From the NCBI GenBank assembly GCA_030446305.1, contig JASUSA010000024.1, positions 1 through 42,963 of the forward strand: a stretch of 42,963 bases of DNA. Reading direction: 5' to 3'. Source of the stretch: Clostridiales bacterium (GTDB taxonomy: Bacteria; Bacillota; Clostridia; Peptostreptococcales; Acidaminobacteraceae). Position 1 is the stretch's first letter. Every line of letters begins with the position of its first letter. A program made the position numbers and the translations under genes. The notes below the pieces were generated by a model that worked only from the letters and a program-made list of their open reading frames with translations, searched no databases and was not told the DNA's origin. Of the stretch, positions 1-10,061 are shown in pieces.

Positions 1-1204
<1,204 letters not shown>

Positions 1205-1267
1205 AATATTTGCTCCTTTCAGATACCTTTTTTTATCATTTTTCATCTGCTTCATGCTAAATATACT

Positions 1268-2953
1268 TTATTCAACGTTCGCCTTCGTTTGGTATGGCAA
1301 TCCTTTTAAACCGATCACAAATGCATAGCCAAAATTCATAAAATCATCTTCATCTTTAATTGTTTCTACAAACAGTGAGGGGATTTCTTCTTTTGTAGCC
1401 GCATAAAGCCGTATAATCCGATCCAAAAATAAGGATTTGTCACCTGCTTGCAGTGCGTTGGTCAGCTGGTAAATCAGCCCTCTCAGTTTATTGTCCACAT
1501 CATCTGATGTACTCCCCATCTTTTGACGCATTTCGATGCCCTTATGGTACATCACATCTACTTTTTTCATATTTTTTTCCAAAGCCGTTTCATCTCCTTT
1601 CAATCCATTTCGCCTAAAAAAGCATGTAATCACTTGTGTTTTAATGAGATTCATAAGATTGATCTGCGCGTTAAACCCGCTTTTCTGTCCGCCTTCACTC
1701 GCTGCTTTTACATAAACCATGCAAATGCTGTAGAGATTTTCGCCATTGCTAAGTCGCCTGAGTATTTCTGTGTAAAGATTGATCCAAACATCGTGTAACT
1801 GGTAAAAACGTTTTTCATAATATTTCAAATAGGGCATTGACCGTTCTAAAATGTGAAGCTGATTTTCATCCAGATGCTGGATGCGATAGCGCATATCACC
1901 AGATGAAGACCCCTCACGCCGAATAATCTCTACGTCACTGACGACAAACCCCATTTCAGTTCTGTCCATTTGCGCATTAAGGCCATTGATAATCTGTGAA
2001 TAGGTGCGTTCCTGATAGGCATCATAGCTTTCAAGCGCTGAAAATTTTGTGCCCGTATTGTTAAAAGCCTTTAAATTTTGTATGCTGTTGTTCACGTTAA
2101 CGAATAAACCCTTGCGTTTCAGGTTAAAAAAACCGGCCGGCATGCATGAAAGCACAAGTTTACAGAAGGGACACACCTGTGCCGATGCTTTAAAATTCCA
2201 ATCATGTGACGACTTTCGCTTATAGTCAACACCATAATCTGACAACCATGTACTAATGGGATCAAACCCGGCTACTTTCTTACTAAAGCCGGTTTCGCAT
2301 TCAGAGCATGTATATTTGCCGTTCGCTGATAATTTATCAGCAGCATCAATACACGGCTGAACAAACTCCAGACGATAGAGGGCATTCATTTCATCTTTCA
2401 CTTTGGTGCTGTTAAAAAAAGCAATCCCGCCCCAATAGCTGTCGAGAATATTGTAGGCGATGTCTTTATAAAGAAAGACATCTCTGTATTTTTTGAAATA
2501 GGCCATCAATGCTTCTAGACTTTCATATTGGAGGCGGCTGTCCTTTTCCTTTTTAATCGCTCTCATTTGGACGGCGGGTTCATATGTATCACCATAGGTT
2601 GTCCGTATGATTTGATATGCCGACGGATAGCTTCCAGTAGGTCGATCGACCGTTGCAGCATAGCTCCCAAGCCATGTCTTAATTGCTTCTCCAAGATTTG
2701 GACTTGTCGCATCAATGGCGTTAAATCCCGACAGCATTTTATTCACCGTCATCTGTTCACCGTAAACGGCTTTGAAGTACTCAAAATAGTCCTGCTCAAA
2801 AGTTTCAAAAACTTCTGTTTCAACTGTTATCGCCCCAAGATAGGGAACGTCTTCCTGAATCAAGTGTTTTTTGCCAGCCTGTTCTAAAATACGGTAAAAC
2901 CCGAGCAATCCCGCATTGTAGAGACCGTGTGAAACACTTAGAACAATTGCCAT
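1268..2953 (-). CDS. cas8b: CRISPR-associated protein Cas8b (Cst1-type large subunit)
   Basis: Large subunit of type I-B Cascade, which takes part in PAM recognition and Cas3 recruitment. At 561 residues it has the size of Cas8b1/Cst1. A zinc-ribbon-like pair of CxxC motifs is visible at C216/C219 (CSEC) and C261/C264 (CPFC), a hallmark of Cst1-type Cas8 proteins. The N terminus MAIVLSVSHGLYNAGLLGFY, with a Gly-rich turn, also fits. The start ATG at 2953 follows GGAGGTGTACA. The gene lies 14 bp after cas6 and 63 bp before cas7 on the same strand. Large Cas8 proteins diverge fast, so the call leans on length, the zinc motif and context. Confidence 0.85.
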   Translation of the reverse strand: MAIVLSVSHGLYNAGLLGFYRILEQAGKKHLIQEDVPYLGAITVETEVFETFEQDYFEYFKAVYGEQMTVNKMLSGFNAIDATSPNLGEAIKTWLGSYAATVDRPTGSYPSAYQIIRTTYGDTYEPAVQMRAIKKEKDSRLQYESLEALMAYFKKYRDVFLYKDIAYNILDSYWGGIAFFNSTKVKDEMNALYRLEFVQPCIDAADKLSANGKYTCSECETGFSKKVAGFDPISTWLSDYGVDYKRKSSHDWNFKASAQVCPFCKLVLSCMPAGFFNLKRKGLFVNVNNSIQNLKAFNNTGTKFSALESYDAYQERTYSQIINGLNAQMDRTEMGFVVSDVEIIRREGSSSGDMRYRIQHLDENQLHILERSMPYLKYYEKRFYQLHDVWINLYTEILRRLSNGENLYSICMVYVKAASEGGQKSGFNAQINLMNLIKTQVITCFFRRNGLKGDETALEKNMKKVDVMYHKGIEMRQKMGSTSDDVDNKLRGLIYQLTNALQAGDKSLFLDRIIRLYAATKEEIPSLFVETIKDEDDFMNFGYAFVIGLKGLPYQTKANVE

Positions 2954-2967
2954 TGTACACCTCCTTT

Positions 2968-3690
2968 CTATAGTCTCTCAAAGCAGCCGAAGCCGAAATC
3001 ACACCGGGAACCCAATCCTGACTGGTAGATAAAGTTAAGGATTTCCGGACTTGAAGCAATCTCGAAAGTACCCTTGTTGCCGTCAATGGTCTGTCCGTAG
3101 TGTTTAACCACGACTTTCTTGAGCTGAGACGCTTCAATCGTGATGCCGCTAGACAAATACGCATTTAATAGCGTCGGCTCCAAAATACGGATGCGCGCTT
3201 CGATAATCTCGTTCAGCCTCTGCAGAAACTCTGGTGCGTCATTTGTCAGGTAAATATCTCGATGATCTTCCGTTTTCGTTCGCACTAAAATAGGTGAGAG
3301 TGTCTTGGCGCGAATACGCTGTGTAAAAATCGTCGGTGTGTTTAGAAGCCTCTGCGACAACAGTGTCATCTCATGTGACTTGTAAGCATAGGGTTGCCCC
3401 TCCTGCTTAAGCAACGCATTGTGAAACATAATGCCCATGCCGAGATCGGGCGTTGACAGGGTAACGGACATTTTGGGCGCTCTCAATGCAACACTTTCTG
3501 CTTTAATCGCCGCAATGGGAAAATACATGGCAAACGTCATGTTCTTCATTTTTGCAGAACCGTCGTAAAGCGTCTGTTCATAATCCGCATCGTACTGAGA
3601 AAGGGCATGTTTAAAATAACTTAAAAACATACGCCTCGTTTCAATTGGCAACGTATTGCCGCTTAAAGTAAAATTAAGTTGTAATCTCAC
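2968..3690 (-). CDS. cas6: CRISPR-associated endoribonuclease Cas6
   Basis: Cas6 cuts the pre-crRNA within the repeat to release mature crRNAs. The protein (240 residues) ends in the diagnostic Gly-rich loop GLGSRCDFGFGCFERL, where the family consensus is GxGxxxxxGFG. It begins with a RAMP strand, RLQLNFTLSG. The likely start is GTG at 3690, because AAAGGAGGT lies seven bases upstream; an in-frame ATG at 3696 sits too close to that site. It is the first cas gene after the WYL regulator. The catalytic residue varies in this family and cannot be assigned by eye, though His and Tyr candidates occur in the N-terminal third. Confidence 0.9.
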   Translation of the reverse strand: MRLQLNFTLSGNTLPIETRRMFLSYFKHALSQYDADYEQTLYDGSAKMKNMTFAMYFPIAAIKAESVALRAPKMSVTLSTPDLGMGIMFHNALLKQEGQPYAYKSHEMTLLSQRLLNTPTIFTQRIRAKTLSPILVRTKTEDHRDIYLTNDAPEFLQRLNEIIEARIRILEPTLLNAYLSSGITIEASQLKKVVVKHYGQTIDGNKGTFEIASSPEILNFIYQSGLGSRCDFGFGCFERL

Positions 3691-3753
3691 TGCCATACCT
3701 CCTTTCAATAACAGTGTATCAGATGCGCGGAAGTTATATTTCCGCTAACACGC

Positions 3754-4710
3754 TTACTGGCTATATCGTTTAAGATTTTTTTGGATATCTTCTATCATGG
3801 CTGCCCGCATTTCCAATGGCTCTATCACTTCACAGTAATAAGAAAAATTGTGGAGCCATGAAATGGTTTCCGTCCAGTTGTTTAACGACGCTTCAATATA
3901 GACAACTTTGTCATTGATCACTTTGCAACACTGTTCCTTACCAATTTCAATCTCTTGTACATAGGCATTAAACGGGTAATGAAAATAGGCTTTTAATCGA
4001 AAATCATCTTCACTGTAAAGTCCCTGTGTCTCTGCATTGACGTCAATCTTCTTCTCAATTGGCTTTCTTCTTTGAAACGTATCACTTAGTGGTTTGAGTT
4101 CTTGAATGCGAATCATTTTAAAGATACGATAGTCACCTGCCCTTTCGCAATAGCCATGAATATAGCAGGCATCTTTATAAAAAGTCAGCGCATAAGGATG
4201 AACGACACGTATCTGAATTTGACGTGATTTATTAGAGAAATAAGCCATTTCAACTTTTTGGCAGTTTTCGATGGCATTTAATATGATGGGCTGATAGAGC
4301 AATTCCTTTGTCTTTTGAGCATTGGGAAATTGAGATTTGTATTTAATGCGATTGGGATCGCCAAGAAAAAGTCTGTTGCGCTTTCGAATTTTATAAAATA
4401 GTGTATCAAAATAGGCTTTGCCTTCTAAGATGCTATTGTCATCGAAGTAGCGCTTTGCCATGGTCATAGCCCTCATTTCTTCATCGGTTATCGTGTTGGG
4501 AATATGTATGTATGTCTCTCGGCAGCGATAACCGCCTCCCCACGATTTTTCACTCTGGATATCGATGCCATAATCCCTAAGTTCCTTGATATAACTGCGA
4601 ATTTGACGCTCCGAGACGCCCAGTGCCTGACTGAGCTCTGCACTGCTGTAGACATAATCGCTCTCTTGAAGAATGTCCAACAGTTTAAGTGCTTGTGTTA
4701 ATGCCCCCAT
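3754..4710 (-). CDS. WYL-domain transcriptional regulator next to cas genes
   Basis: A helix-turn-helix plus WYL-domain regulator of 318 residues. The N-terminal HTH (about residues 3-60) contains SSAELSQALGVSERQIRSYIKEL. A WYL-like sensory core follows at about residues 140-210 (VEMAYFSNKSR, then VVHPYALTFYKDACYIHGYC), then a C-terminal WCX-like region. ATG 4710 is preferred over ATG 4716 because AAGGAGGT ends only one base before the latter and seven before the former. WYL proteins frequently accompany CRISPR-Cas and other defence loci and are known or proposed to bind nucleic-acid-type ligands. Its position 63 bp upstream of cas6 on the same strand suggests that it heads and controls the cas operon. 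The ligand is unknown. Confidence 0.85.
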   Translation of the reverse strand: MGALTQALKLLDILQESDYVYSSAELSQALGVSERQIRSYIKELRDYGIDIQSEKSWGGGYRCRETYIHIPNTITDEEMRAMTMAKRYFDDNSILEGKAYFDTLFYKIRKRNRLFLGDPNRIKYKSQFPNAQKTKELLYQPIILNAIENCQKVEMAYFSNKSRQIQIRVVHPYALTFYKDACYIHGYCERAGDYRIFKMIRIQELKPLSDTFQRRKPIEKKIDVNAETQGLYSEDDFRLKAYFHYPFNAYVQEIEIGKEQCCKVINDKVVYIEASLNNWTETISWLHNFSYYCEVIEPLEMRAAMIEDIQKNLKRYSQ

Positions 4711-5097
4711 AAACATACCTCCTTACTAACCATTAAACTCACATGACCATTATACTACTTTTCTGGTACATCTGGATGGCATTCCCAACTTAAGATAATG
4801 TTTTCATAAAGAGGCTATTCCATAAAAAGAGTTTTTTCCTTTAAATGCGCCTATTAGCGCTTTTAAATAAGAAGACTTAAATTCAAACCCTTTTGCAACA
4901 TCTTCCGCTAATCATCAATTAAAAAATCAGATAATAAAAATCGTTATAATGCGTATTCTTTCTACAACAAAAAAACATTTGATATCTACCCTCGCGCCGC
5001 AATTAGGTTGCGTAGTGTTTATCAAATGTTTTTTATCCATATTTGATATTGCATTAAAAATGAATGCGTAAGCTCAAGTCAAACGTTGCTTACTCGA
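4711..5097. other. Intergenic region between the cas operon and the sigma-54 activator
   Basis: A 387-bp gap. The part near 4711-4790 must hold the promoter of the WYL/cas operon. A TATAAT hexamer on the minus strand is visible at 4754-4749, but I see no good -35 partner. The centre (about 4790-4960) is AT-rich with nothing recognisable. The part nearest the activator gene holds the hairpin terminator listed separately. No CRISPR repeat or leader is visible here. Confidence 0.6.
4970..5034 (-). terminator. Long-stem terminator downstream of the PAS/AAA+ activator
   Basis: Perfect 14-bp inverted repeat: AAAAAACATTTGAT at 4970-4983 and its complement at 5021-5034. Between them is a second, inner 5-bp hairpin (CGCAA at 4998-5002, TTGCG at 5008-5012). 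Read on the minus strand, the stem ends in a T7 run 64-128 bp after the activator's stop codon. The outer stem is AT-rich, so strength is uncertain, but position and T tract fit an intrinsic terminator. On the plus strand it would also end in T6. Confidence 0.65.
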
Positions 5098-6636
5098 TCA
5101 CGCGTCTTTCGAGCGTTCTCCATCTTCCCGGTGTTTCTTTAAAATATACGCGACTTGGTAGTAGGCAATATTGTAACCCTGTGCCGTGAGCATATTGGCG
5201 ATGCGCCGAGGGCCAAGTCCCTCATCATTGAGCTGAAGAATGTAATGCCGCATGGCTTCAGCGGAGCGCGTCTTGCGGCTTCGAAGTGCTTCTGCGCTCT
5301 GGCTTGGAATATACCCTGCGCGCTCGCCGACATTGATTTGATTTTCCTCGATCGCAGACACTTGTCTGATGCCGTTAAGCGCCTGTGGGACTTCTTCAAC
5401 TTCAACAGGTGTCACAATTTCAAATGGAATATGATAGACTTCCACATAGGTTGTAATATGATCCATGGCTTTGACATCGTCAATAAGCGGCGATGCCGCA
5501 TCAATGCTAAAGTTAATAACATCTCTGAACTGGCGGATGTTTCGAGGGTATCGCGCTTCCAATAAAAGCTTTTCAGCCGCCTCTGAAAAGTAAACACTGT
5601 ACTGAATGCCGTGAATTTTTTCGACGGCTTTTTCATAGAGCCTGACAAAATGTCGAAGCAGCAGTCTTTTTTCTTCCATACTGCGTGAATCTAATGACGG
5701 CATTGATATTTCATATTGCGCAAGTCTTTGGTATAATTCTGGTAAGAGTACGGTTTTCAGGTCTCGTGTCGATGCTGCGATAATAATCACATCTACCTGA
5801 ATTTCTTTATGACCTCCGATCCGCCTGATCTTTCCCGATTCCATGACTTTTAAAAGCAGGTTTTGGTAGTGACCTAACGCATGGGCTTCATCTAAGAACA
5901 AAATGCCGCCATTGGCTTGTTCAAAGAGACCGCGTTTTTCTTTTGAACCCGTGTAAGCACCGACTTCACTGCCGAATATCTCCACTGCGGCAATATCGGG
6001 ATTTGTAAATTGGGCACAATTCACTTCAATCAGTGGTGCGTCTGCCTTGATGACGCCAACTTGTTTTGCATATTGAAAAATAAGATTTGCCAGCATGGTC
6101 TTCCCAGTACCGGATTCACCAGATATAATAGAATGACGCGGCCCACCCAGCGAACCGACCGTTCGCTTCGCCTTGGTCAAGACATTTTTTAGACTGTCTG
6201 CACCGCCGATAATGTCCATGTTGTAATGCTGTGACTGATTAATTTCCAAATGCAGTTCCAAATAGGAAATACGTTTATTCAATGTTTCAATATCGCGAAT
6301 GTCTTTAAAGATCGAGTAGGCACCGGCAAATTCACTTTCGAGAAAAATCGGATATGAGTTAACCATGTATTTTTTATTGCCAATATAGTGAATCTGCTGG
6401 TCAAGGATTGGCTTGCGGGTTTTAAGCACCTTGAGCAGCACTGCATCTTCATAAAACAGTGAAATATGCTTGCCTACCATGGCAGCCCTCGTCGTATCTG
6501 CATAGTCCGCCGACATGCGATTGGCATACACAATATTGCCGTCGATATCGACGATATTAACACCATCGTTTGCCGAATCAAGCACTTCCAAAATAAAACC
6601 TTTTTGAAATAAATCAAACGTAGTGAGCCGTTTCAT
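5098..6636 (-). CDS. PAS-domain sigma-54-interacting AAA+ transcriptional activator
   Basis: A bacterial enhancer-binding protein of 512 residues. A PAS sensor domain (about 12-120, with DGVNIVDIDGNIVYAN) is followed by a AAA+ domain at about 140-380. This shows Walker A GESGTGKT (173-180), the sigma-54 contact loop GAYTGS (226-231; usual form GAFTGA), Walker B LFLDE (246-250), an arginine-finger region LYQRL (301-305) and the sensor-II motif YPRNIRQ (363-369). The C terminus (about 445-505) is a predicted DNA-binding helical region with the form RSAEAMRHYILQLNDEG, unlike the common Fis-type end. It is divergent from the porCDAB operon, which has a clear -24/-12 promoter, so it very probably activates that operon. 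The PAS ligand is unknown; a metabolite or redox cue is possible. Confidence 0.9.
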   Translation of the reverse strand: MKRLTTFDLFQKGFILEVLDSANDGVNIVDIDGNIVYANRMSADYADTTRAAMVGKHISLFYEDAVLLKVLKTRKPILDQQIHYIGNKKYMVNSYPIFLESEFAGAYSIFKDIRDIETLNKRISYLELHLEINQSQHYNMDIIGGADSLKNVLTKAKRTVGSLGGPRHSIISGESGTGKTMLANLIFQYAKQVGVIKADAPLIEVNCAQFTNPDIAAVEIFGSEVGAYTGSKEKRGLFEQANGGILFLDEAHALGHYQNLLLKVMESGKIRRIGGHKEIQVDVIIIAASTRDLKTVLLPELYQRLAQYEISMPSLDSRSMEEKRLLLRHFVRLYEKAVEKIHGIQYSVYFSEAAEKLLLEARYPRNIRQFRDVINFSIDAASPLIDDVKAMDHITTYVEVYHIPFEIVTPVEVEEVPQALNGIRQVSAIEENQINVGERAGYIPSQSAEALRSRKTRSAEAMRHYILQLNDEGLGPRRIANMLTAQGYNIAYYQVAYILKKHREDGERSKDA

Positions 6637-6705
6637 ACGTACGCTCCTTTTTACGCAAATTTGTTATAGTCTCTAACGTTATTATAACACCGATTCTGAC
6701 ATTTT

Positions 6706-6729
6706 TGATATATTGAATACAATATATCA
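6706..6729. promoter_or_regulatory. Palindromic upstream activator site
   Basis: TGATATATTG (6706-6715) and its exact complement CAATATATCA (6720-6729), separated by AATA. It lies about 80-95 bp upstream of the predicted sigma-54 transcription start and in front of the divergent activator gene, the usual place for an enhancer-binding-protein site. A second, looser dyad (GTTATA at 6663-6668 with TATAAC at 6683-6688, TAACGTTA at 6674-6681 between) lies nearer the activator gene. Binding by the neighbouring regulator is inferred. Confidence 0.7.
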
Positions 6730-6773
6730 TTAAATAATGGCTTTTTTGGCTGGATTGCGTCTGCATACAACTT

Positions 6774-6789
6774 TGGCACGATCTTTGCA
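6774..6789 (+). promoter_or_regulatory. Sigma-54 (-24/-12) promoter of the por operon
   Basis: TGGCACGATCTTTGCA, preceded by a T, matches the sigma-54 consensus TGGCACG-N4-TTGCA at every conserved base. The GG is at 6775-6776 and the GC at 6787-6788, with the required 10-bp gap. The predicted start is near 6800, about 64 bp before porC. It fits the divergent AAA+ activator. Confidence 0.92.
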
Positions 6790-6863
6790 ATATATTAGTG
6801 AGATATAGATCAGCACAAAACTGCCCATTTTTAAATTTATTAACTATATTAAGGAGGCTACAA

Positions 6864-7448
6864 ATGTCCAAACTGACTGAAATCAGATGGCATGGTCGCG
6901 GCGGACAAGGCGCCAAAACCGCATCGCTGCTGCTGGCAGATGCTGCATTCAACACAGGACAATACGTACAGGGATTTCCTGAATACGGTCCTGAACGCAT
7001 GGGAGCACCTATTACAGCCTATAACCGAATCAGCAAAACCCCAATCAGGGTTCATTCCAACATCTATGAACCTGATTATGTCGTGGTAGTTGATGAAACG
7101 CTGTTGGCGACCATTGATGTCACTGCCGGCCTAAAGGAAACTGGCGGCATTATCATTAACACACCAAAATCACCTGCTGAAATCAAACCACTCCTCAGCG
7201 GCTACAAAGGTAAAATTTATACAATTGACGCACGCCAAATTTCCGAAACAGCACTTGGCAAGAACTTCCCAAATACACCAATGCTGGGTGCCATTGTTAA
7301 AGTCAGCGGCATTATGGAGATTGAACAGTTTATTGAGGACATGCAAGCATCGTTTAACCACAAGTTTGCAACAAAACCTCAAGTCATTGAAGGCAATATG
7401 AAGGCACTTTCTATGGCCATCGAGGAGGTACAAAGCGATGAAAAATAA
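6864..7448 (+). CDS. porC: 2-oxoacid:ferredoxin oxidoreductase, gamma subunit
   Basis: Gamma subunit (194 residues) of a four-subunit 2-oxoacid:ferredoxin oxidoreductase, which oxidatively decarboxylates a 2-oxoacid to acyl-CoA while reducing ferredoxin. The diagnostic N-terminal motif RWHGRGGQGAKTASLLLA occurs at residues 8-25, followed by GFPEYGPERMGAP, both classic for PorG/PorC. ATG 6864 has AAGGAGG eight bases upstream and gives the normal family length. It is first in a gamma-delta-alpha-beta order, as in Thermotoga and archaea, with the end overlapping the delta start. Substrate preference (pyruvate versus branched-chain oxoacids) cannot be told from sequence alone; pyruvate is the default guess. 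Confidence 0.92.
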   Translation: MSKLTEIRWHGRGGQGAKTASLLLADAAFNTGQYVQGFPEYGPERMGAPITAYNRISKTPIRVHSNIYEPDYVVVVDETLLATIDVTAGLKETGGIIINTPKSPAEIKPLLSGYKGKIYTIDARQISETALGKNFPNTPMLGAIVKVSGIMEIEQFIEDMQASFNHKFATKPQVIEGNMKALSMAIEEVQSDEK

Positions 7449-7746
7449 AGCGGGAACGATGATCACAACCAATATTAGCTGGCATGATATCACACCAGGC
7501 GGCATGGTTTACGGCGGCGGTACTGCTGCTTCCTTCAAAACGGGCGACTGGCGTACCATGAAACCCGTTTTCAAGGCGGATGCCTGTACACAATGTCTGC
7601 TGTGTGCCCCTGTGTGTCCAGACAGCGCAATCCCTGTAACAGACAGCAAACGCCTTGAATTCGATTACGATCACTGCAAAGGCTGTGGGATCTGTTTCAA
7701 GGTGTGTCCATTTGGCGCCATTGATTTTGTCAAAGAAGAAAAATAG
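7438..7746 (+). CDS. porD: 2-oxoacid:ferredoxin oxidoreductase, delta (2[4Fe-4S]) subunit
   Basis: Ferredoxin-like delta subunit of 102 residues, which carries electrons from the catalytic subunits to the external ferredoxin. Two full [4Fe-4S] motifs are visible: CTQCLLCAPVCP and CKGCGICFKVCP (CxxCxxCxxxCP twice). The N-terminal 40-residue extension, with ITPGGMVYGGGTA, is typical of PorD. It overlaps porC by 11 bp and is preceded by GAGGAGGT inside porC, which indicates translational coupling. It is followed nine bp later by porA. Confidence 0.93.
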   Translation: MKNKAGTMITTNISWHDITPGGMVYGGGTAASFKTGDWRTMKPVFKADACTQCLLCAPVCPDSAIPVTDSKRLEFDYDHCKGCGICFKVCPFGAIDFVKEEK

Positions 7747-7755
7747 GAGGAAACC

Positions 7756-8937
7756 ATGTCCATAAGAGATAGATTATCAGGAAATGAGGCAATTGCCATC
7801 GCCATGAAACAGATTAATCCGGATGTGCTGCCTGCTTTTCCCATTACACCATCTACAGAAATACCGCAATACTTTTCACAATATGTCGCAAACGGTGAAG
7901 TTGATACTGAATTCGTCACAGTCGAATCAGAACACAGTGCAATGTCAGCATGTATCGGGTCAGAAGCTGCCGGTGCAAGAACCTTTACAGCAACCTCTTC
8001 AGCAGGTCTTGCCCTCATGTTTGAAATGCTTTATGTCGCTGCTTCTTCAAGACTTCCGATCACCCTCGCCTGCGTAAACCGTGCACTCACAGGTCCAATC
8101 AATATCAACGCAGATCACAGTGATTCCATGGGCGCCAGAGATTCGGGCTGGATTCAAATATACAGTGAAAACAACCAAGAAGCTTATGACAACTTCATTC
8201 AAGCTGTCAAAATCGCAGAGCATAAAGACGTTATGCTGCCTGCAATGGTTTGCCAAGATGGCTTTATCACCAGCCATGCCGTTGAAAACATTGAGCTTAT
8301 AGAAGATGCCGCTGTCAAAACGTTTGTCGGCGACTACTCACCGGAAGATTACCTGTTAAACGAAAAGGATAAACTTGCAGTCGGTCCATACGATACAGTC
8401 TCCTTCTACCTCGAACATAAACGCCAACAGGCAGAAGCAATGATTAACGCGAAACGCGTTGCGCTTGAAGTTGCCGCTGAGTACGAAGCGATAACAGGCA
8501 GAAAATATGGTCTCTTTGAAACTTACAAACTGGAAGATGCCGATACGGCACTGGTCATTATCAACTCGACTGCCGGTACAGCCAAAGATGCAATTGACGC
8601 ACTTCGCAATGCCGGTAAAAAAGTCGGTCTTTTGAAAATCAGACTCTTTAGACCATTCCCTAAAGATGAAATCGCCGAAGCGTTAAAACACGTCAAAGCG
8701 ATTGCCGTCATGGACCGTGCCGAAAGTTTCTCAGCAGCAGGCGGCCCATTATTTGCCGAAGTGCGTTCTGCTATGTATGACTGTGCAGAACACCCTGCCA
8801 TTGTCAACTATATCTATGGCCTAGGCGGCAGAGACGTTCGAACAACAGATATTGAGAGCGTTTACACTGATCTGGACACCATCGTCGAAAGCGGAAACAT
8901 TGGCGAAACTTACAGATATCTTGGTGTGAGAGAATAG
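7756..8937 (+). CDS. porA: 2-oxoacid:ferredoxin oxidoreductase, alpha subunit
   Basis: Alpha subunit of 393 residues. It supplies the pyrimidine-binding half of the thiamine diphosphate site and the transketolase C-terminal-like domain. The opening GNEAIAIAMKQINPDVLPAFPITPSTEI (about residues 9-36, here given in part) is the standard PorA N terminus. VESEHSAMSACIGSEAAGAR and the segment TSSAGLALMFEML follow, as in pyruvate and 2-ketoisovalerate ferredoxin oxidoreductases. The C-terminal domain has VGLLKIRLFRPFP and a closing GLGGRDV segment. ATG 7756 follows AGGAGG. It is third in the operon, with 12 bp before porB. Confidence 0.93.
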   Translation: MSIRDRLSGNEAIAIAMKQINPDVLPAFPITPSTEIPQYFSQYVANGEVDTEFVTVESEHSAMSACIGSEAAGARTFTATSSAGLALMFEMLYVAASSRLPITLACVNRALTGPININADHSDSMGARDSGWIQIYSENNQEAYDNFIQAVKIAEHKDVMLPAMVCQDGFITSHAVENIELIEDAAVKTFVGDYSPEDYLLNEKDKLAVGPYDTVSFYLEHKRQQAEAMINAKRVALEVAAEYEAITGRKYGLFETYKLEDADTALVIINSTAGTAKDAIDALRNAGKKVGLLKIRLFRPFPKDEIAEALKHVKAIAVMDRAESFSAAGGPLFAEVRSAMYDCAEHPAIVNYIYGLGGRDVRTTDIESVYTDLDTIVESGNIGETYRYLGVRE

Positions 8938-8949
8938 GAGGTCAAGCCC

Positions 8950-9885
8950 ATGGCTTACAAATTTAAAGAAGTAATGAACAAGCCCGAGCGTTTGACGGGC
9001 GGACATAGAATGTGTGCCGGATGCGGCGCACCCATTGCTGTCAGAGGTGTCTTAAGAGCATTAAAAGATGAGGACAAAGCCGTTATTGGCAATGCAACCG
9101 GCTGTCTGGAAGTTTCAACTTTTATGTATCCTTACACAGCATGGCAGGATTCATATATCCACAGTGCTTTTGAAAATGCCGGTGCAACACTTAGCGGTGT
9201 TGAAGCTGCTTACAATGCAATGAAGCGAAAAGGCAAAATTGATGACACGTTTAAATTCATCGCTTTTGGCGGCGACGGCGGTACGTATGACATTGGATTC
9301 CAATCACTGTCAGGTGCTATGGAACGCGGTCACGATATGGTTTACGTCTGCTATGACAACGGCGCTTATATGAACACTGGGATTCAACGTTCCTCTGCAA
9401 CACCAAAATATGCTGATACAACGACCACACCGGATGGTAATGTCATCCACGGCAAACAGCAAAATCGAAAAGATCTCGCAGACATCATGGCAGCACACAA
9501 CATCCCTTATGTCGCACAAACGACTTTCCTTTCAAACTTTAAAGATTTACATGAAAAATCGGAAAAGGCTATTTATACAGAGGGCCCTGCTTTCTTAAAC
9601 GTCTTGGCACCATGTCCTAGAGGCTGGCGATATGATGAATCCGAAATCATGGAAATCTGTAAACTCGCTGTTGAAACATGTTTCTGGCCTTTGTTTGAAG
9701 TGATTAATGGCGAATGGAAACTCAGCTATAAACCTAAAAACAAACAACCAATTGAAGCATTCTTAAAACCTCAAGGTCGTTTTAAACACTTGTTTGAACC
9801 AGGCAATGAATACATGATTGAAGATATTCAAAAAGAAGTCGACAGAAAATGGGAAGCACTTCTCAAACGCTGCGGCGAAATCTAA
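8950..9885 (+). CDS. porB: 2-oxoacid:ferredoxin oxidoreductase, beta (ThDP-binding) subunit
   Basis: Beta subunit of 311 residues. It binds thiamine diphosphate and a [4Fe-4S] cluster. MCAGCGAP (about residues 21-28) and the later ATGCLEVST supply cluster cysteines. The ThDP/Mg motif is GGDGGTYDIGFQSLSGAMER, followed by CYDNGAYMNTGIQ, both textbook PorB. CPRGW near residue 218 supplies a further conserved Cys. The length suits the small four-subunit enzyme rather than the single 130-kDa clostridial PFOR, so this enzyme is probably additional to, or an alternative to, a housekeeping PFOR. It is the last gene of the operon, and a bidirectional hairpin follows at about 10062. Confidence 0.93.
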   Translation: MAYKFKEVMNKPERLTGGHRMCAGCGAPIAVRGVLRALKDEDKAVIGNATGCLEVSTFMYPYTAWQDSYIHSAFENAGATLSGVEAAYNAMKRKGKIDDTFKFIAFGGDGGTYDIGFQSLSGAMERGHDMVYVCYDNGAYMNTGIQRSSATPKYADTTTTPDGNVIHGKQQNRKDLADIMAAHNIPYVAQTTFLSNFKDLHEKSEKAIYTEGPAFLNVLAPCPRGWRYDESEIMEICKLAVETCFWPLFEVINGEWKLSYKPKNKQPIEAFLKPQGRFKHLFEPGNEYMIEDIQKEVDRKWEALLKRCGEI

Positions 9886-10061
9886 ATCATCAATGTAACT
9901 GAAACAGCATTCATGGGGGGCATCAATGACACGTGTAATCACTGCACACAGATTGACATCCTCTGAACTGACAACCTTTGTATTGCATCATAGACAGTGT
10001 TACACAATCCCAATGTCCCCATGAAGCACAAGAACTTGCTAACCGTAAATTTCCATATAAA

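Noticed and set aside
6614..7000. A 128-codon minus-strand ORF over the por promoter and porC start
   Set aside because: It is antisense to porC, covers the sigma-54 promoter and lacks protein-like composition.
9926..10024. A 32-codon ORF after porB with GGGGGG five bases upstream
   Set aside because: Composition is not protein-like, no recognisable motif, and it lies in the por 3' region just ahead of a terminator. Probably chance.
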